Shown here one piece after another: positions 47,008 through 56,182 of a stretch of 64,000 nt of DNA (the first letter of the stretch is position 1; the number at the start of each line of letters is the position of its first letter). The notes below the pieces were generated by a model. That model was not told the DNA's origin. It did no database searches and worked only from the letters and a program-made list of their open reading frames with translations. The position numbers and the translations under genes are program-made. Where the stretch lies: the NCBI RefSeq assembly GCF_006351965.1, contig NZ_CP040932.1, positions 310,001 to 374,000 of the forward strand, read 5' to 3'. The DNA comes from Oceanicola sp. D3 (GTDB lineage: Bacteria > Pseudomonadota > Alphaproteobacteria > Rhodobacterales > Rhodobacteraceae).

Positions 47008-48887
47008 GCGACGTTCTCCTCGGGGTGGATGCAGCGCACGGTGCGGGCATCGTCGCCCTCAAGCCCGATGTATCCGACCTGACACGCGGCGGTGGCCTTG
47101 TGGCAGCGCGGAGCGAAGTGGCAGCCGGGCGGCAGGTCATCCACCACAGGGGGCAGGCCGGGGATGGCGGCCAGCTCGCGCCGCCCGCCGCCCAGCTCGG
47201 GGACGCAGGCGATGAGGCGCTTGGTGTAGGGGTGGGCGGGGGCGTCGAGCACGGATTGGGTTGGCCCATCTTCAACGATCCGGCCCGCGTACATGACCGC
47301 GACCCTGTCACAGAGTTGGGCAACCACGCCGAAATCGTGGGTGATGAAGATGATCGCCAGCCCGCGCTCGCGGCGCAGGTCGTTCAGCAGCGAAAGGATT
47401 TGGGCCTGAACAGTGACATCCAGCGCGGTTGTTGGCTCGTCGGCGATGATGATGTCGGGTTCATTCGCCAGCGACATGGCGATGCCGACGCGCTGGCGCA
47501 TCCCGCCCGACAGTTCGTGCGGGTAGTTGCCGAGGCGGGACTCGGGGTTGGGGATGCGGACCTGTTTCATCAGTTCGAGTGCACGGGCGCGGGCGGCGGA
47601 TTTGCTCACCCGGCTGTCATGCACGCGGATCGCCTCGGCCAGTTGATCGCCCACGGTGTAGAGTGGGTGCAGGGTGCTGAGCGGGTCTTGAAAGATATAG
47701 GCGATGCGGTTCCCGCGCACCGAGCGGAGTTGCTCGTAATTGGCGGAGAGCAGGTCTTTGCCCTCCAGCCGCACCGCGCCGCCGGTGATGACACCGGGGG
47801 GCGAGGCGACGAGGCCGGTGACGGAGAGGGCAGTGACCGATTTGCCGGAGCCGGATTCGCCGATGATGCCGAGACATTCGCCGGGTTTGACCGAGAGGGA
47901 GACCTTGCCGACCGCCTCATAGATACGGTCGCCCACGTGGAATTGGGTTTCCAGCTCCTGAATATCGAGCAGGGCGGCGTTGGCGCTGGTGTCTTCTGCC
48001 GGAACGTTGCGATCTTTTGCGACATTGGTCACCGGCAGAGGGCGCGAAAGGGCGCCGGAGCGCAGGCGCGGGTCGAGCGCATCGCGCACGCCATCGCCCA
48101 GCAGGTTCACCGACATGACGATCAGGAAGATCATCACGCCGGGGATGATCGAGGTGTGCGGATGGGTGGTGAAGGCGGCGCGGGCCTGGCCGAGCATGGA
48201 GCCAAGGTCGGAGTCGGGCGGCTGGGAGCCGAGGCCGAGGAAGGAGAGGCCTGCAGTTTCGAGGATCATCCAGCCGACGGTGGTGGACATGGCGATGACG
48301 ATGACCGGCAGCACGTTGGGCAGCACTTCGGTGAGGATGATGCGCACATGGCCCTTGCCCGCGAGCCGCGCCGCATCGACAAACTCGCGGTGCGAGAGGC
48401 CGACGGTGATGCCGCGGATGTTGCGGGCGAAGAAGGGGATGTTGACGGCAGCCACGGCGATGAGCGCGTTGATGAGGCCGGTGCCCAGCGCGGCGACGAT
48501 GGCGAGCGCCAGAAGGATGTAGGGGAAGGCCATCAGCATGTCGATCAGGCGCATGAGGATGTTGTCTGTTCGCCCGCCGAAGTAGCCCGAGAGGATGCCG
48601 ATGGTGGAGCCGAAGAAGGCGGCGAGGAAGGCGGCAACGGCGCCGACCATCAGCGAGGTTCGGGTGCCGTAGAGGAGGCGGGAGAGCTGGTCGCGCCCGA
48701 GGTGATCGGCGCCGAGCAGGTAGCCTTCAGAGAAGGGGCGGGCGAAACGGTCGGCGGTGTTGGTGATGTTGGGGTCGGCCAGCGGCAGGATGGGTACGGC
48801 GAGGGCGAGCAGGAGGATGACGGAGAGCACGACGGCGCCCATGGCGGCGAGACGGTTGCGGAAGAGGAGCTTGAGGAAGGCGGTCAT
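47004..48887 (-). CDS. Fused peptide ABC importer permease-ATPase (DppC-DppD type)
   Basis: A 627-residue fusion. Residues 1-280 are a DppC-type permease ([44 protein letters not shown]). Residues about 300-627 are a DppD-type ATPase (Walker A GESGSGKS at 343-350, [15 protein letters not shown], then the C-terminal [16 protein letters not shown] cysteine motif). In E. coli these are separate genes. The ATG at 48887 starts the permease; the frame stays open upstream across the palindromic element, without similarity. It probably assembles with DppB, DppF and the binding protein. Confidence 0.92.
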   Translation of the reverse strand: MTAFLKLLFRNRLAAMGAVVLSVILLLALAVPILPLADPNITNTADRFARPFSEGYLLGADHLGRDQLSRLLYGTRTSLMVGAVAAFLAAFFGSTIGILSGYFGGRTDNILMRLIDMLMAFPYILLALAIVAALGTGLINALIAVAAVNIPFFARNIRGITVGLSHREFVDAARLAGKGHVRIILTEVLPNVLPVIVIAMSTTVGWMILETAGLSFLGLGSQPPDSDLGSMLGQARAAFTTHPHTSIIPGVMIFLIVMSVNLLGDGVRDALDPRLRSGALSRPLPVTNVAKDRNVPAEDTSANAALLDIQELETQFHVGDRIYEAVGKVSLSVKPGECLGIIGESGSGKSVTALSVTGLVASPPGVITGGAVRLEGKDLLSANYEQLRSVRGNRIAYIFQDPLSTLHPLYTVGDQLAEAIRVHDSRVSKSAARARALELMKQVRIPNPESRLGNYPHELSGGMRQRVGIAMSLANEPDIIIADEPTTALDVTVQAQILSLLNDLRRERGLAIIFITHDFGVVAQLCDRVAVMYAGRIVEDGPTQSVLDAPAHPYTKRLIACVPELGGGRRELAAIPGLPPVVDDLPPGCHFAPRCHKATAACQVGYIGLEGDDARTVRCIHPEENVA

Positions 48888-48911
48888 CGGGAGGTTCCGT
48901 CGTGTTGGGCT

Positions 48912-48977
48912 GTCATCCTCGGGCCTGACTCGAGCATCTCGTGGCGGAGAGATCCTCGGGTCGGGCCCGAGGATGAC
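48912..48977. repeat. 66-bp palindromic repetitive element (GTCATCCTCGGGCC type)
   Basis: Perfect 14-base inverted repeats GTCATCCTCGGGCC (48912-48925) and GGCCCGAGGATGAC (48964-48977) enclose a 38-base loop with an inner repeat GAGCATCTC / GATCCTCGGGTC. It lies between the permease fusion and DppB. The type recalls palindromes scattered in Rhodobacterales and Rhizobiales genomes. Confidence 0.7.
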
Positions 48978-49002
48978 GGCGCGAGGGTGGGGGCGGCGGT
49001 GC

Positions 49003-49950
49003 TCATGTCTTGATCCTCGGGTCGAGCATCGCTTGGGCCACGTCGACCACGATGTTGAAGAGGACGTAGCAGGCCGCGACCACCACGACGCCGCCTTGGA
49101 CCAGCAGCACATCGCGCTGGGAGATGGCGTTGACCAGCATCTGGCCGATGCCGGGCCAGTCGAAGACCATCTCAATGTAAACGGCGCCCGACACCACAAA
49201 ACCGGCCTGGATGCCGAGCACAGGGATGATTGAGACCATCGCGGCCTTCAGCGCGTGGCCCATGATCACCCGCCGTTCGCCGACGCCTTTGGCGCGGGCG
49301 GTGCGGATGTAGTCTTGCCGGAGCACCTCGAGCATGGCGGAGCGGGAAAGGCGGGCGATGACGCCGGTGGCGACAACGGCCAGCGCGGAGGCGGGGAGGA
49401 CGAGGTGATTGAGCAGGTCCACCGGGCCGCCGCCGCCGTAGATGAGATACATGCCCGAGACCGGGAACATCCGCAGCTTGAGGGCGAAGAGGATGATGAG
49501 GATCATGCCCAGAAAGAAGCTGGGGATGGAGATGCCGATGAGGACGGTGAAGGTGATCACCTTATCTGCCAGCCCGTACTGCCGCGCGGCGGAGACCACC
49601 CCGGCGAGGATGCCGAGGATCGAGCAGAGCACGAAGGCGACACCGGCGAGGATGAGGGTGTTGCCGAAGCGGCCGAGCACCTCGTCGATCACCGGCTTGT
49701 TCTGCGAATAACTGCGGCCGAAATCGCCGGTGAGCATGTTGCCGAGCCAGATGAAGTAGCGCTGCACCAGCGGCTTATCGAGGCCGAGGTCGGCGTTGAG
49801 CTTGGCGACGTTTTCGGGCGTTGCATATGAGCCGAGAATGGCCAGCGCCGGATCGCCGGGGATCATGGCCATGATGAAGAAAACGAGGACGGAGACGCCG
49901 ATGAGCACCGGGATTGCGGCGGCGAGGCGTTTGAGGATGTAGCTGCCCAT
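49003..49950 (-). CDS. Peptide ABC importer permease (DppB type)
   Basis: A 315-residue permease with about six membrane segments: MGSYILKRLAAAIPVLIGVS, LGLDKPLVQRYFIWLGNML, and the EAA loop LRQDYIRTARAKGVGERRVI. It forms the channel with the permease half of the fusion. An in-frame start upstream is not supported. An intercistronic hairpin stands between this gene and the binding-protein gene upstream. Confidence 0.94.
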   Translation of the reverse strand: MGSYILKRLAAAIPVLIGVSVLVFFIMAMIPGDPALAILGSYATPENVAKLNADLGLDKPLVQRYFIWLGNMLTGDFGRSYSQNKPVIDEVLGRFGNTLILAGVAFVLCSILGILAGVVSAARQYGLADKVITFTVLIGISIPSFFLGMILIILFALKLRMFPVSGMYLIYGGGGPVDLLNHLVLPASALAVVATGVIARLSRSAMLEVLRQDYIRTARAKGVGERRVIMGHALKAAMVSIIPVLGIQAGFVVSGAVYIEMVFDWPGIGQMLVNAISQRDVLLVQGGVVVVAACYVLFNIVVDVAQAMLDPRIKT

Positions 49951-50062
49951 GACGGGGGTCTCCTGTCTGGCTGGGTCGCGCTCGTCCGTCCTTCGAGACG
50001 TTCTCGCGGCGGCGGCTAGGGGTTGCGGCAGGCTGCAGGCGGTGGACAGCTTCCGCAAAGGT

Positions 50063-50088
50063 GCTCTCCGGCCCGAAGGCCGAAGAGC
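50063..50088 (-). promoter_or_regulatory. Very stable UUCG hairpin between binding-protein and permease genes
   Basis: On the mRNA strand, GCTCTTCGGCC, loop TTCG and GGCCGGAGAGC make an eleven-pair stem (one U-G) with a UUCG tetraloop. It starts 17 bases after the binding-protein stop. No T-run follows. Such intercistronic stems commonly block 3' decay and raise binding-protein expression over the permeases. Confidence 0.6.
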
Positions 50089-50104
50089 GAACTGTGATAA
50101 CTCG

Positions 50105-51673
50105 CTACTTCTTCACTACCTTTTCAAGCTGGAGCAAGAACGAGGGCTCCAGCGAGAAGTTCTCGACGCGGTTGTTTGTGACCGCGTTCTGTTTCCAGTT
50201 GGCGATGAAGGCCCAAGGCGCATCATCCTGCACAATCTCCTGCATCTCCTTGTAGAGCGCTGCGCGCTCTTCCTGATCAATTGCCGTGCGGGCGGATTCC
50301 AGCAGCTCGTCCACCTTGGGGTTGGAGTAGTAGCCGGAGTTGAAGCCGCCGTTTTCGGGCCATGCATCGGTGCGCAGGGCGAGGTAGGGCAGGGTATCGG
50401 GGTCGTTGGTCATCCATGCCATTTCGGCCATGTCTGCCTTGCCCTCCAGCCCCGGATTCACGTTGCCGAGGAAGGTGTTCCACTCGTAGGTTTCGATCTT
50501 CACGTCGAGGCCCACGGCGGCGAGGTCGGCCTGAATCGCGGTGCCCATGGCGACCGGATCGAGCATGCCGGAGCCGCCTTCGGTGACATAGAAGGTGAGC
50601 GAGGCGCCCTCGGCCCCGGCTTCGGCCAGCAGCGCCTTGGCCTTTTCAGGGTCGTAGGGGTAGGGCGAAAGCGCGTCGTTATAGGCCCACGCGAAGGCCG
50701 GGGGCGTGGGGCCTGCGGCGACTTCGGCGGTGCCTTCGAGCACGTCGTTGACGATGGCTTCCTTGTTGATCGCGTAGTTCACGGCCTGACGCACCTTCTT
50801 GTCGGCCATCGGGCCTTCCTTGGCGTTCAGGATCAGGAACCAGACGTGCGGCCCTGCCTGCTCGACGACGTTGAACTCATCGCCCTGAAACTGGCTGAGC
50901 GCGGTTGGGGGCACTTCGACCATCATGTCGATGCCGCCTGCGATCATCTCGGCGACGCGGGTGTTGGCGTCTTCGATCGGGCGGAAGACCACGGCCTGCG
51001 CGCCTGCGGGCTCGCCCCAGTAGTCCTCATACTTGTCGATCACCACGGCCTCGTTGGCGCGCCATTCGACGAACTTGAAGGGGCCGGTGCCCACGGGGGC
51101 GCGGCCAAACTCGGCGCCGCCGGCCTCGACGGCGGCGGGGGAGACCATGAGGCCGGTGGGGTAGGCGAGGTTGCTGAGGAAGGGCGCGTAGGGCGCGGAG
51201 AGCTTGAACTTGACGGTGGTGTCATCAACCGCGGTGGTCTCTTCGACCGAGGAGAAGAAGAAGGCCAGCGGGAAGGGGCCGGTGTTGTGGAAGGGGTGAT
51301 CTTCTTTCAGCATCCGGTCGAAGTTGAACTTGACCGCCTCGGCGTTGAAGGGCGTGCCATCGTGGAAGGTGACGCCTTCGCGCAGCTTGAAGGTGTATTC
51401 GGTGCCGTCCTCCGACACTTCCCAGCTTTCGGCCAGACCGGGGGCAACTTCGAGCGTGCCGGGTTTGTAGCGGGTGAGGCCCTCGTAGAGGTTCACGAGG
51501 ATGCGGAAATCGTTCACCGCGGTCACCGCAGCCGGGTCGAGCGACTTGGGCTCGGCCACCTGACCGACGATCAGCACGCCTTCGGGGGTTTGCGCCGTTG
51601 CGGCCATCGGGGCCAGCGCAATCGCGGCACCGGCGGCGATCACGGCGCGGCGTGTCCAGTTGAAGAGGGTCAT
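50105..51673 (-). CDS. Peptide ABC importer substrate-binding protein (DppA, SBP_bac_5)
   Basis: A 522-residue periplasmic protein: MTLFNWTRRAVIAAGAAIAL resembles a twin-arginine or Sec signal. The mature part contains EPKSLDPAAV, LAESWEVSEDGTEYTFKLREGVTFHDG and NFDRMLKED, matching SBP_bac_5. First gene of the importer operon; it faces the DUF1028 gene across 136 bases of symmetric control DNA. The ligand could be a peptide or related amide. The amidohydrolase opposite hints at a carbamoyl or amide compound, but that is inference. Confidence 0.93.
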   Translation of the reverse strand: MTLFNWTRRAVIAAGAAIALAPMAATAQTPEGVLIVGQVAEPKSLDPAAVTAVNDFRILVNLYEGLTRYKPGTLEVAPGLAESWEVSEDGTEYTFKLREGVTFHDGTPFNAEAVKFNFDRMLKEDHPFHNTGPFPLAFFFSSVEETTAVDDTTVKFKLSAPYAPFLSNLAYPTGLMVSPAAVEAGGAEFGRAPVGTGPFKFVEWRANEAVVIDKYEDYWGEPAGAQAVVFRPIEDANTRVAEMIAGGIDMMVEVPPTALSQFQGDEFNVVEQAGPHVWFLILNAKEGPMADKKVRQAVNYAINKEAIVNDVLEGTAEVAAGPTPPAFAWAYNDALSPYPYDPEKAKALLAEAGAEGASLTFYVTEGGSGMLDPVAMGTAIQADLAAVGLDVKIETYEWNTFLGNVNPGLEGKADMAEMAWMTNDPDTLPYLALRTDAWPENGGFNSGYYSNPKVDELLESARTAIDQEERAALYKEMQEIVQDDAPWAFIANWKQNAVTNNRVENFSLEPSFLLQLEKVVKK

Positions 51674-51740
51674 TGGAGCATCTCCCTGTGGTTTTTTATG
51701 CGGCCTGTCCCTTGCGGGCAGCCGGGTGTTCGTGTGAGGA

Positions 51741-51785
51741 ATTAATCATGATAAATTTGACAGGTCAATTTATCATGATAAATTT
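51741..51785. promoter_or_regulatory. Symmetric divergent promoter/operator between DppA-type and DUF1028 genes
   Basis: Two palindromes centred on TCATGA: an 18-base perfect one at 51767-51784 (AATTTATCATGATAAATT) and an imperfect 16-base one at 51741-51756. Between them TTGACAGGTCAA gives back-to-back -35 boxes: TTGACA for the plus gene and TTGACC for the minus gene. -10-like TAAATT (51779-51784) and, on the minus strand, ATTAAT (51746-51741) lie at 16-base spacing, inside the palindromes. This fits a repressor covering both promoters, plausibly the GntR protein. Confidence 0.7.
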
Positions 51786-51809
51786 CTTTGCGGAGAGTAA
51801 AGGAGCCGC

Positions 51810-52511
51810 ATGACATTCTCAATTCTTGTGCATGACGCCCAAACAAACGCCATTGCCGGTGCGGCAGCGACTGGGAGTCTGTGTGTAGGCGGCTGGGTGC
51901 TGCGGGGGCGATGGGGCGCGGGCATGAGCGCGAGTCAGGGGGCGGCCCCCTCGACGCTTTGGGGCGAGCAGGTGCTGGACGAGATGGAAGGCGGTGCGGG
52001 CGCGAGCCTTGCCCTAAACAGGGTGACGGCCCCTGATGCCGGGCGGGACTGGCGCCAGCTTGCGACCTTGGACATGTCTGGCGCGGCGGCTTGCTTTACC
52101 GGCACGAAGAATACCGCACTCACGGCTTCGCATGTGTTCAAGGGTGGGGTTGCTTCGGGCAATATGCTGGGGAGCCGGACGGTGCCGGAGGCGATGGCGC
52201 GCCGATACATGGAGGCGGAAGGCAGCTTGCCGGAGCGTTTGATTGCGGCGCTTTGGGCTGCTGCGCGGGACGGCAGCGACAAGCGGGGGCTGCTCTCGGC
52301 GGCGCTGCTTGTGCTGCGCCCTGATGCGGCGCCGCTAACGCTGAGGATCGACCATTCGGACCAGCCCTTGGAGGCCCTTGGAGACCTGTTGCAGCGGGCG
52401 ACCACGGGCGATTATGGCGATTGGGCGCGGCAGGTGCCCACGCTCGCAAAACCTCAGCGGGTCTTGGATGAGGGGCTGGTGGGCACCTTGGTGCCGGAGC
52501 CCGAGGAGTGA
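51810..52511 (+). CDS. DUF1028 protein, predicted Ntn-hydrolase fold
   Basis: A 233-residue protein: MTFSILVHDAQTNAIAGAAATGSLCVGG at the N-terminus is the DUF1028 signature; Thr2 would be the nucleophile if the Ntn-hydrolase prediction for the family holds. GASLALNRVTAPDAGRDWRQLATLD and TKNTALTASHVFKGGVASGNML are further conserved stretches. No signal. Overlaps the amidohydrolase gene by GTGA, so the two are coupled. Role unknown; it may process the imported compound. Confidence 0.85.
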   Translation: MTFSILVHDAQTNAIAGAAATGSLCVGGWVLRGRWGAGMSASQGAAPSTLWGEQVLDEMEGGAGASLALNRVTAPDAGRDWRQLATLDMSGAAACFTGTKNTALTASHVFKGGVASGNMLGSRTVPEAMARRYMEAEGSLPERLIAALWAAARDGSDKRGLLSAALLVLRPDAAPLTLRIDHSDQPLEALGDLLQRATTGDYGDWARQVPTLAKPQRVLDEGLVGTLVPEPEE

Positions 52512-53728
52512 CGGACTGGGGCGCACGCGCGGCGGACCATCTGGAGGCGCTGGCCGGGTTCAGCGCACCGGGGCCGGGTGTGACGCGGATGCCCTATGGC
52601 CCAGAGCATCGCGCTGCGGTGGGCTACTTGACGGGTATGATGGAGGGGGCCGGGTTGGCGGTGCATCTCGACGCGGCGGCCACGTTGGTGGGCCGGGCAG
52701 AGGGCGGCGGTGCGGGCACCTTCTATATGGGCAGCCATCAGGACAGCGTGCCAGAAGGCGGAGCGTTTGACGGGATTGCGGGCGTGGTGCTGCCGGTGCT
52801 GGCGATGCAGATGCTGTCCGAAGAGGGCGTGCAACTGCCGTTTGCGGTGGAGGTGCTGGGCTTTGCCGACGAAGAGGGTGTGCGCTTTCCGACGGCGCTG
52901 GTCGGCAGCCGGGCGGTGGCGGGCACGGTGGATATGGCGGTGCTCGACATGGAAGACCGCGACGGGGTGAGCCTGCGGGCGGCGCTGGAGGGGTTTGGCT
53001 GCGATCCGGCGGGTATTCCCTCCATTGCGCGGACAGGAAACCGGGCGCTGGGCTATCTTGAGGCGCATATCGAGCAGGGGCCGGTGTTGGAGGCCGAGGG
53101 CGAGGCGCTGGGCGTTGTGACCGGGATCTGCGGGATCGAGCGCCATACGCTGCGTTTTGTGGGCGAAACCGGCCATGCGGGCACGGTGCCGATGGCGGCG
53201 CGCAAGGATGCGCTAGTGGGCGCGGCGCGGGTGATCACCGAGGTTGACCGGCTGGCGCGGGCCACGCCGGGGATTCGGGCGACGGTGGGCCAAGTGGATG
53301 TGCGCCCCGGAGCGGTGAACGCGGTGCCCGGTGAGGTGCGCCTGCCGGTGGAGTTGCGCAGCGAGGATGACGCGGCCCGCGATGAGGCAGGCGCAGAAAT
53401 TCAGGCATTTGCCCGGCGCGTGGCCGATGAGATGGGCTTGGAACTAGAGGCGCGCCGCACCTATGCCCAGCCCGCCGCGCCCTGCGATCCGGCGTTGAGG
53501 GGCGCGTTGGTGCAGGCGGTGCAAGCAGGCGGTGGCAGGGGGCTGGAACTGACATCTGGCGCCACCCATGATGCCAGCGCGATGGCCGACCTTTGCCCAA
53601 TTTCTATGCTCTTCATCCGCTGCCGGGGCGGGGTGAGCCACCGGCCTGACGAAAACGCAAGCCCAGCAGATCTTGGCGCGGCGGTTCATGCGATTGCGGA
53701 GACGCTCCGGCGGCTGGCCGACGCCTAA
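52508..53728 (+). CDS. M20-family amidohydrolase (hydantoinase/carbamoylase type)
   Basis: A 406-residue metallohydrolase of the N-carbamoyl-amino-acid hydrolase / allantoate amidohydrolase group: GSHQDSVPEGGAFDG (His77, Asp88), GFADEEGVRFP (Glu122/123), LEAHIEQGPVLE and ETGHAGTVPM carry zinc and substrate residues. GTG start, overlapping DUF1028 by 4 bases. It removes a carbamoyl or ureido group, or hydrolyses another amide, in the cytoplasm; the exact substrate is unknown. Faces the peptide importer operon. Confidence 0.9.
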   Translation: MTDWGARAADHLEALAGFSAPGPGVTRMPYGPEHRAAVGYLTGMMEGAGLAVHLDAAATLVGRAEGGGAGTFYMGSHQDSVPEGGAFDGIAGVVLPVLAMQMLSEEGVQLPFAVEVLGFADEEGVRFPTALVGSRAVAGTVDMAVLDMEDRDGVSLRAALEGFGCDPAGIPSIARTGNRALGYLEAHIEQGPVLEAEGEALGVVTGICGIERHTLRFVGETGHAGTVPMAARKDALVGAARVITEVDRLARATPGIRATVGQVDVRPGAVNAVPGEVRLPVELRSEDDAARDEAGAEIQAFARRVADEMGLELEARRTYAQPAAPCDPALRGALVQAVQAGGGRGLELTSGATHDASAMADLCPISMLFIRCRGGVSHRPDENASPADLGAAVHAIAETLRRLADA

Positions 53729-53809
53729 AAAGTGGGCAGTTTTCGCGCGCGAGCACCGGGTTTGTCATTTCACTTTGTAATGTCGGCTATGACGTGGATA
53801 ATCGAAGCA

Positions 53810-55228
53810 ATGACAAAAACGTTTGACGAGATGTGGGGGAGGGAGGATTCGCTAAGAGCGCCCTACTCCCAATTTGGACAATGGTTTGAAGGGGAAGACC
53901 CGGCCCGGCTGCGCGCAAAGCAGCGTGAGGCTGAGGAGGTTTTTCGGCTTACGGGCATCACCTTCAACGTCTATGGGCAGGCGGCGGCGGAGGAGCGGCT
54001 CATTCCGTTCGACATCGTGCCGCGCATCATCAGTGGTAACGAATGGAAGAAGCTGACCCGTGGCATTGAGCAACGGGTGCGCGCCATCAATGCCTTCCTG
54101 CATGACATCTACCACCGCCAGGAGATTGTCCGCGCCGGGCGGCTGCCTGTGGAGATGATCAAGAACAACGAGGCCTATCTGCCCGAGATGATCGGCGTCA
54201 CCCCGCCGGGCGGGGTGTATACCCATATCGTGGGCATCGACCTTGTGCGCACCGGCGACGATGACTTTTACGTGCTGGAAGACAATGCGCGCACGCCGAG
54301 CGGTGTGAGTTACATGCTCGAAAACCGCGAGACGATGTACAAGATGTTCCCCGAACTCTTCGGCAAGACGAAGGTGCGGCCGGTGAGCCAGTATCCGCGT
54401 TCGTTGCTGCGCTCGCTTTCGGCCTGCGCCCCGGCCTGCGCCGAGGGCAACCCGACCGTCGCGGTGCTGACTCCGGGCAGCTACAACTCGGCCTATTTCG
54501 AGCATGCCTTTTTGGCCGACCAGATGGGCGTGGAGCTGGTGGAAGGCTCTGACCTGCGGGTGGTTGACGGGCGCGTGGCCATGCGCACGACCCAGGGCTA
54601 CAAGCCGATTGACGTGATCTACCGCCGGATCGACGACGACTATATCGACCCGCTCACCTTCAACCCCGAGAGCGCGCTGGGCGTGCCGGGGATCATGGAT
54701 GTTTATCGCGCGGGCAACCTCGCCATCGCCAACGCGCCGGGCACCGGCATTGCCGATGACAAGGCGATCTATAGCTACATGCCGGAGATCGTGGAGTTTT
54801 ACACCGGTGAGAAGGCGATTTTGCAGAACGTGCCGACATGGCGCTGCAATGACCCGGAGAGCCTGAAATACGTGCTCGACAACCTGTCTGAGCTTGTCGT
54901 CAAGGAAGTCCATGGATCGGGCGGCTACGGGATGCTGATTGGCCCGACCGCCAGCAAGAAAGAGATTGCCGAGTTTCGCAAGAAGCTGGAGTCGCGTCCG
55001 GGCAACTACATTGCCCAACCGACGCTTAGCCTCTCGACGGTGCCGATCATGACAAAGGCGGGCCTTGCCCCGCGCCATGTGGATCTGCGGCCCTTCGTGC
55101 TGGTCAGCCCCGAGGGTGTGAAGATTACCCCCGGCGGGTTGACGCGGGTGGCGCTGAAGAAGGGGAGCCTTGTCGTCAATTCCAGCCAGGGCGGAGGCAC
55201 CAAGGACACTTGGGTGCTGGAGGACTAG
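53810..55228 (+). CDS. Circularly permuted type 2 ATP-grasp protein (operon 2)
   Basis: A 472-residue ATP-grasp protein. MIGVTPPGGVYTHIVGIDLVRTGDDDFYVLEDNARTPSGVSYMLENR covers the metal-site region EDN and the conserved serine/glycine turn (shown in pieces); VVKEVHGSGGYGMLIGP and NSSQGGGTKDTWVLED are glycine loops for ATP. It probably ligates a carboxylate to an amine using ATP. The ATG at 53810 gives MTKTFDEMWGRED; an upstream ATG at 53789 is in frame, and no good ribosome site is seen for either. First gene of the operon with alpha-E, transglutaminase and Anbu. Confidence 0.92.
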   Translation: MTKTFDEMWGREDSLRAPYSQFGQWFEGEDPARLRAKQREAEEVFRLTGITFNVYGQAAAEERLIPFDIVPRIISGNEWKKLTRGIEQRVRAINAFLHDIYHRQEIVRAGRLPVEMIKNNEAYLPEMIGVTPPGGVYTHIVGIDLVRTGDDDFYVLEDNARTPSGVSYMLENRETMYKMFPELFGKTKVRPVSQYPRSLLRSLSACAPACAEGNPTVAVLTPGSYNSAYFEHAFLADQMGVELVEGSDLRVVDGRVAMRTTQGYKPIDVIYRRIDDDYIDPLTFNPESALGVPGIMDVYRAGNLAIANAPGTGIADDKAIYSYMPEIVEFYTGEKAILQNVPTWRCNDPESLKYVLDNLSELVVKEVHGSGGYGMLIGPTASKKEIAEFRKKLESRPGNYIAQPTLSLSTVPIMTKAGLAPRHVDLRPFVLVSPEGVKITPGGLTRVALKKGSLVVNSSQGGGTKDTWVLED

Positions 55229-55231
55229 GCC

Positions 55232-56173
55232 ATGCTAGGAAAAACGGCAGGCGGCCTGTTCTGGATGTACCGCTACCTTGAGCGGGCAGAGAACATCACC
55301 CGCATCGTGGAGACCGGCCAGCGCATTGCCCTGACCCGGAATCAGGAGAACGGCGACGAATGGGCCTCGGTCCTGCAGACGGCCTCGGTGGATCTTGGCT
55401 ACTTCGAGAAGCATGACGAGCTGTCGAAGGATGCAGTGATCGACTGGATGCTGCGCGACAAGGAAAACCCCTCATCGGTGATGAGTTCGGTGGAATCGGC
55501 GCGCAACAATGCCCGGCAGGTGCGCACCGCCCTGACCCATGAGGTGTGGGAGGCGATGAACCTGTGCTGGATGCGGCTCAAGGAGGTGCTCAAGCGCAAG
55601 GTCAACGAGCGGGACCTGCCGCATGTGCTGGGCCTGATCCGGCAGCGCACCGCGCTTGTGCGCGGCGCCACCCACGGCACGCTGCTGCGCAATGACATTT
55701 ACGACTTTGCCCGCATCGGCACCTTTTTGGAACGCGCCGACAACACCGGGCGCATTCTCGACGTCAAATACTACGTGCTTCTCCCCTCGGCTGCCGCCGT
55801 TGGCTCGCGGCTCGACAATGTGCAGTGGGAGACCATTTTGCGCTCGGTCAGCGGGGAAAGCGGCATTCGGATGGTCTATGGCCACAACCCGACGCCGCGC
55901 GACATCGCGGCATTTCTCATCCTCGACGGGCGCATGCCGCGCAGTCTCTACTTTTGCGCCAAGAAGCTGCAGGACAACCTCGGCTATCTCGCGCATGACT
56001 ACGGCAGCACCGCGACCAGCCATGACCTTGCCGTTCAGCTCGGAAAGAAGCTGAAGGAAAAGTCCATCGACGAGATCTTCGACGGGGGGCTGCATGAGCA
56101 CATACAGGAGACCCTCGTTGCCCTAGGCGACCTCAGCCGTCAGATTGAAGTGGATTATCGGTTTTATGAATAG
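55232..56173 (+). CDS. Alpha-E domain protein (operon 2)
   Basis: A 313-residue all-helical protein: GGLFWMYRYLERAENITRIVETGQR and DFARIGTFLERADNTGRILDVKYY are the alpha-E signature repeats, with FLILDGRMPRSLYFCAKKL. Three bases after the ATP-grasp stop. Its function is unproven; family context suggests a helper or catalytic partner of the ATP-grasp enzyme. No signal or membrane segment. Confidence 0.93.
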   Translation: MLGKTAGGLFWMYRYLERAENITRIVETGQRIALTRNQENGDEWASVLQTASVDLGYFEKHDELSKDAVIDWMLRDKENPSSVMSSVESARNNARQVRTALTHEVWEAMNLCWMRLKEVLKRKVNERDLPHVLGLIRQRTALVRGATHGTLLRNDIYDFARIGTFLERADNTGRILDVKYYVLLPSAAAVGSRLDNVQWETILRSVSGESGIRMVYGHNPTPRDIAAFLILDGRMPRSLYFCAKKLQDNLGYLAHDYGSTATSHDLAVQLGKKLKEKSIDEIFDGGLHEHIQETLVALGDLSRQIEVDYRFYE

Positions 56174-56182
56174 GCCGGACAG

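Noticed and set aside
47025-49013. Plus-strand open frame of 662 codons opposite the fused importer gene
   Set aside because: Composition (D, E, G, H rich) is that of an antisense shadow; the minus strand encodes clear ABC motifs.
49949-51745. Plus-strand open frame of 598 codons opposite the peptide-binding protein
   Set aside because: Antisense shadow of a protein with a signal peptide and SBP_bac_5 motifs; no domain is seen in the shadow.
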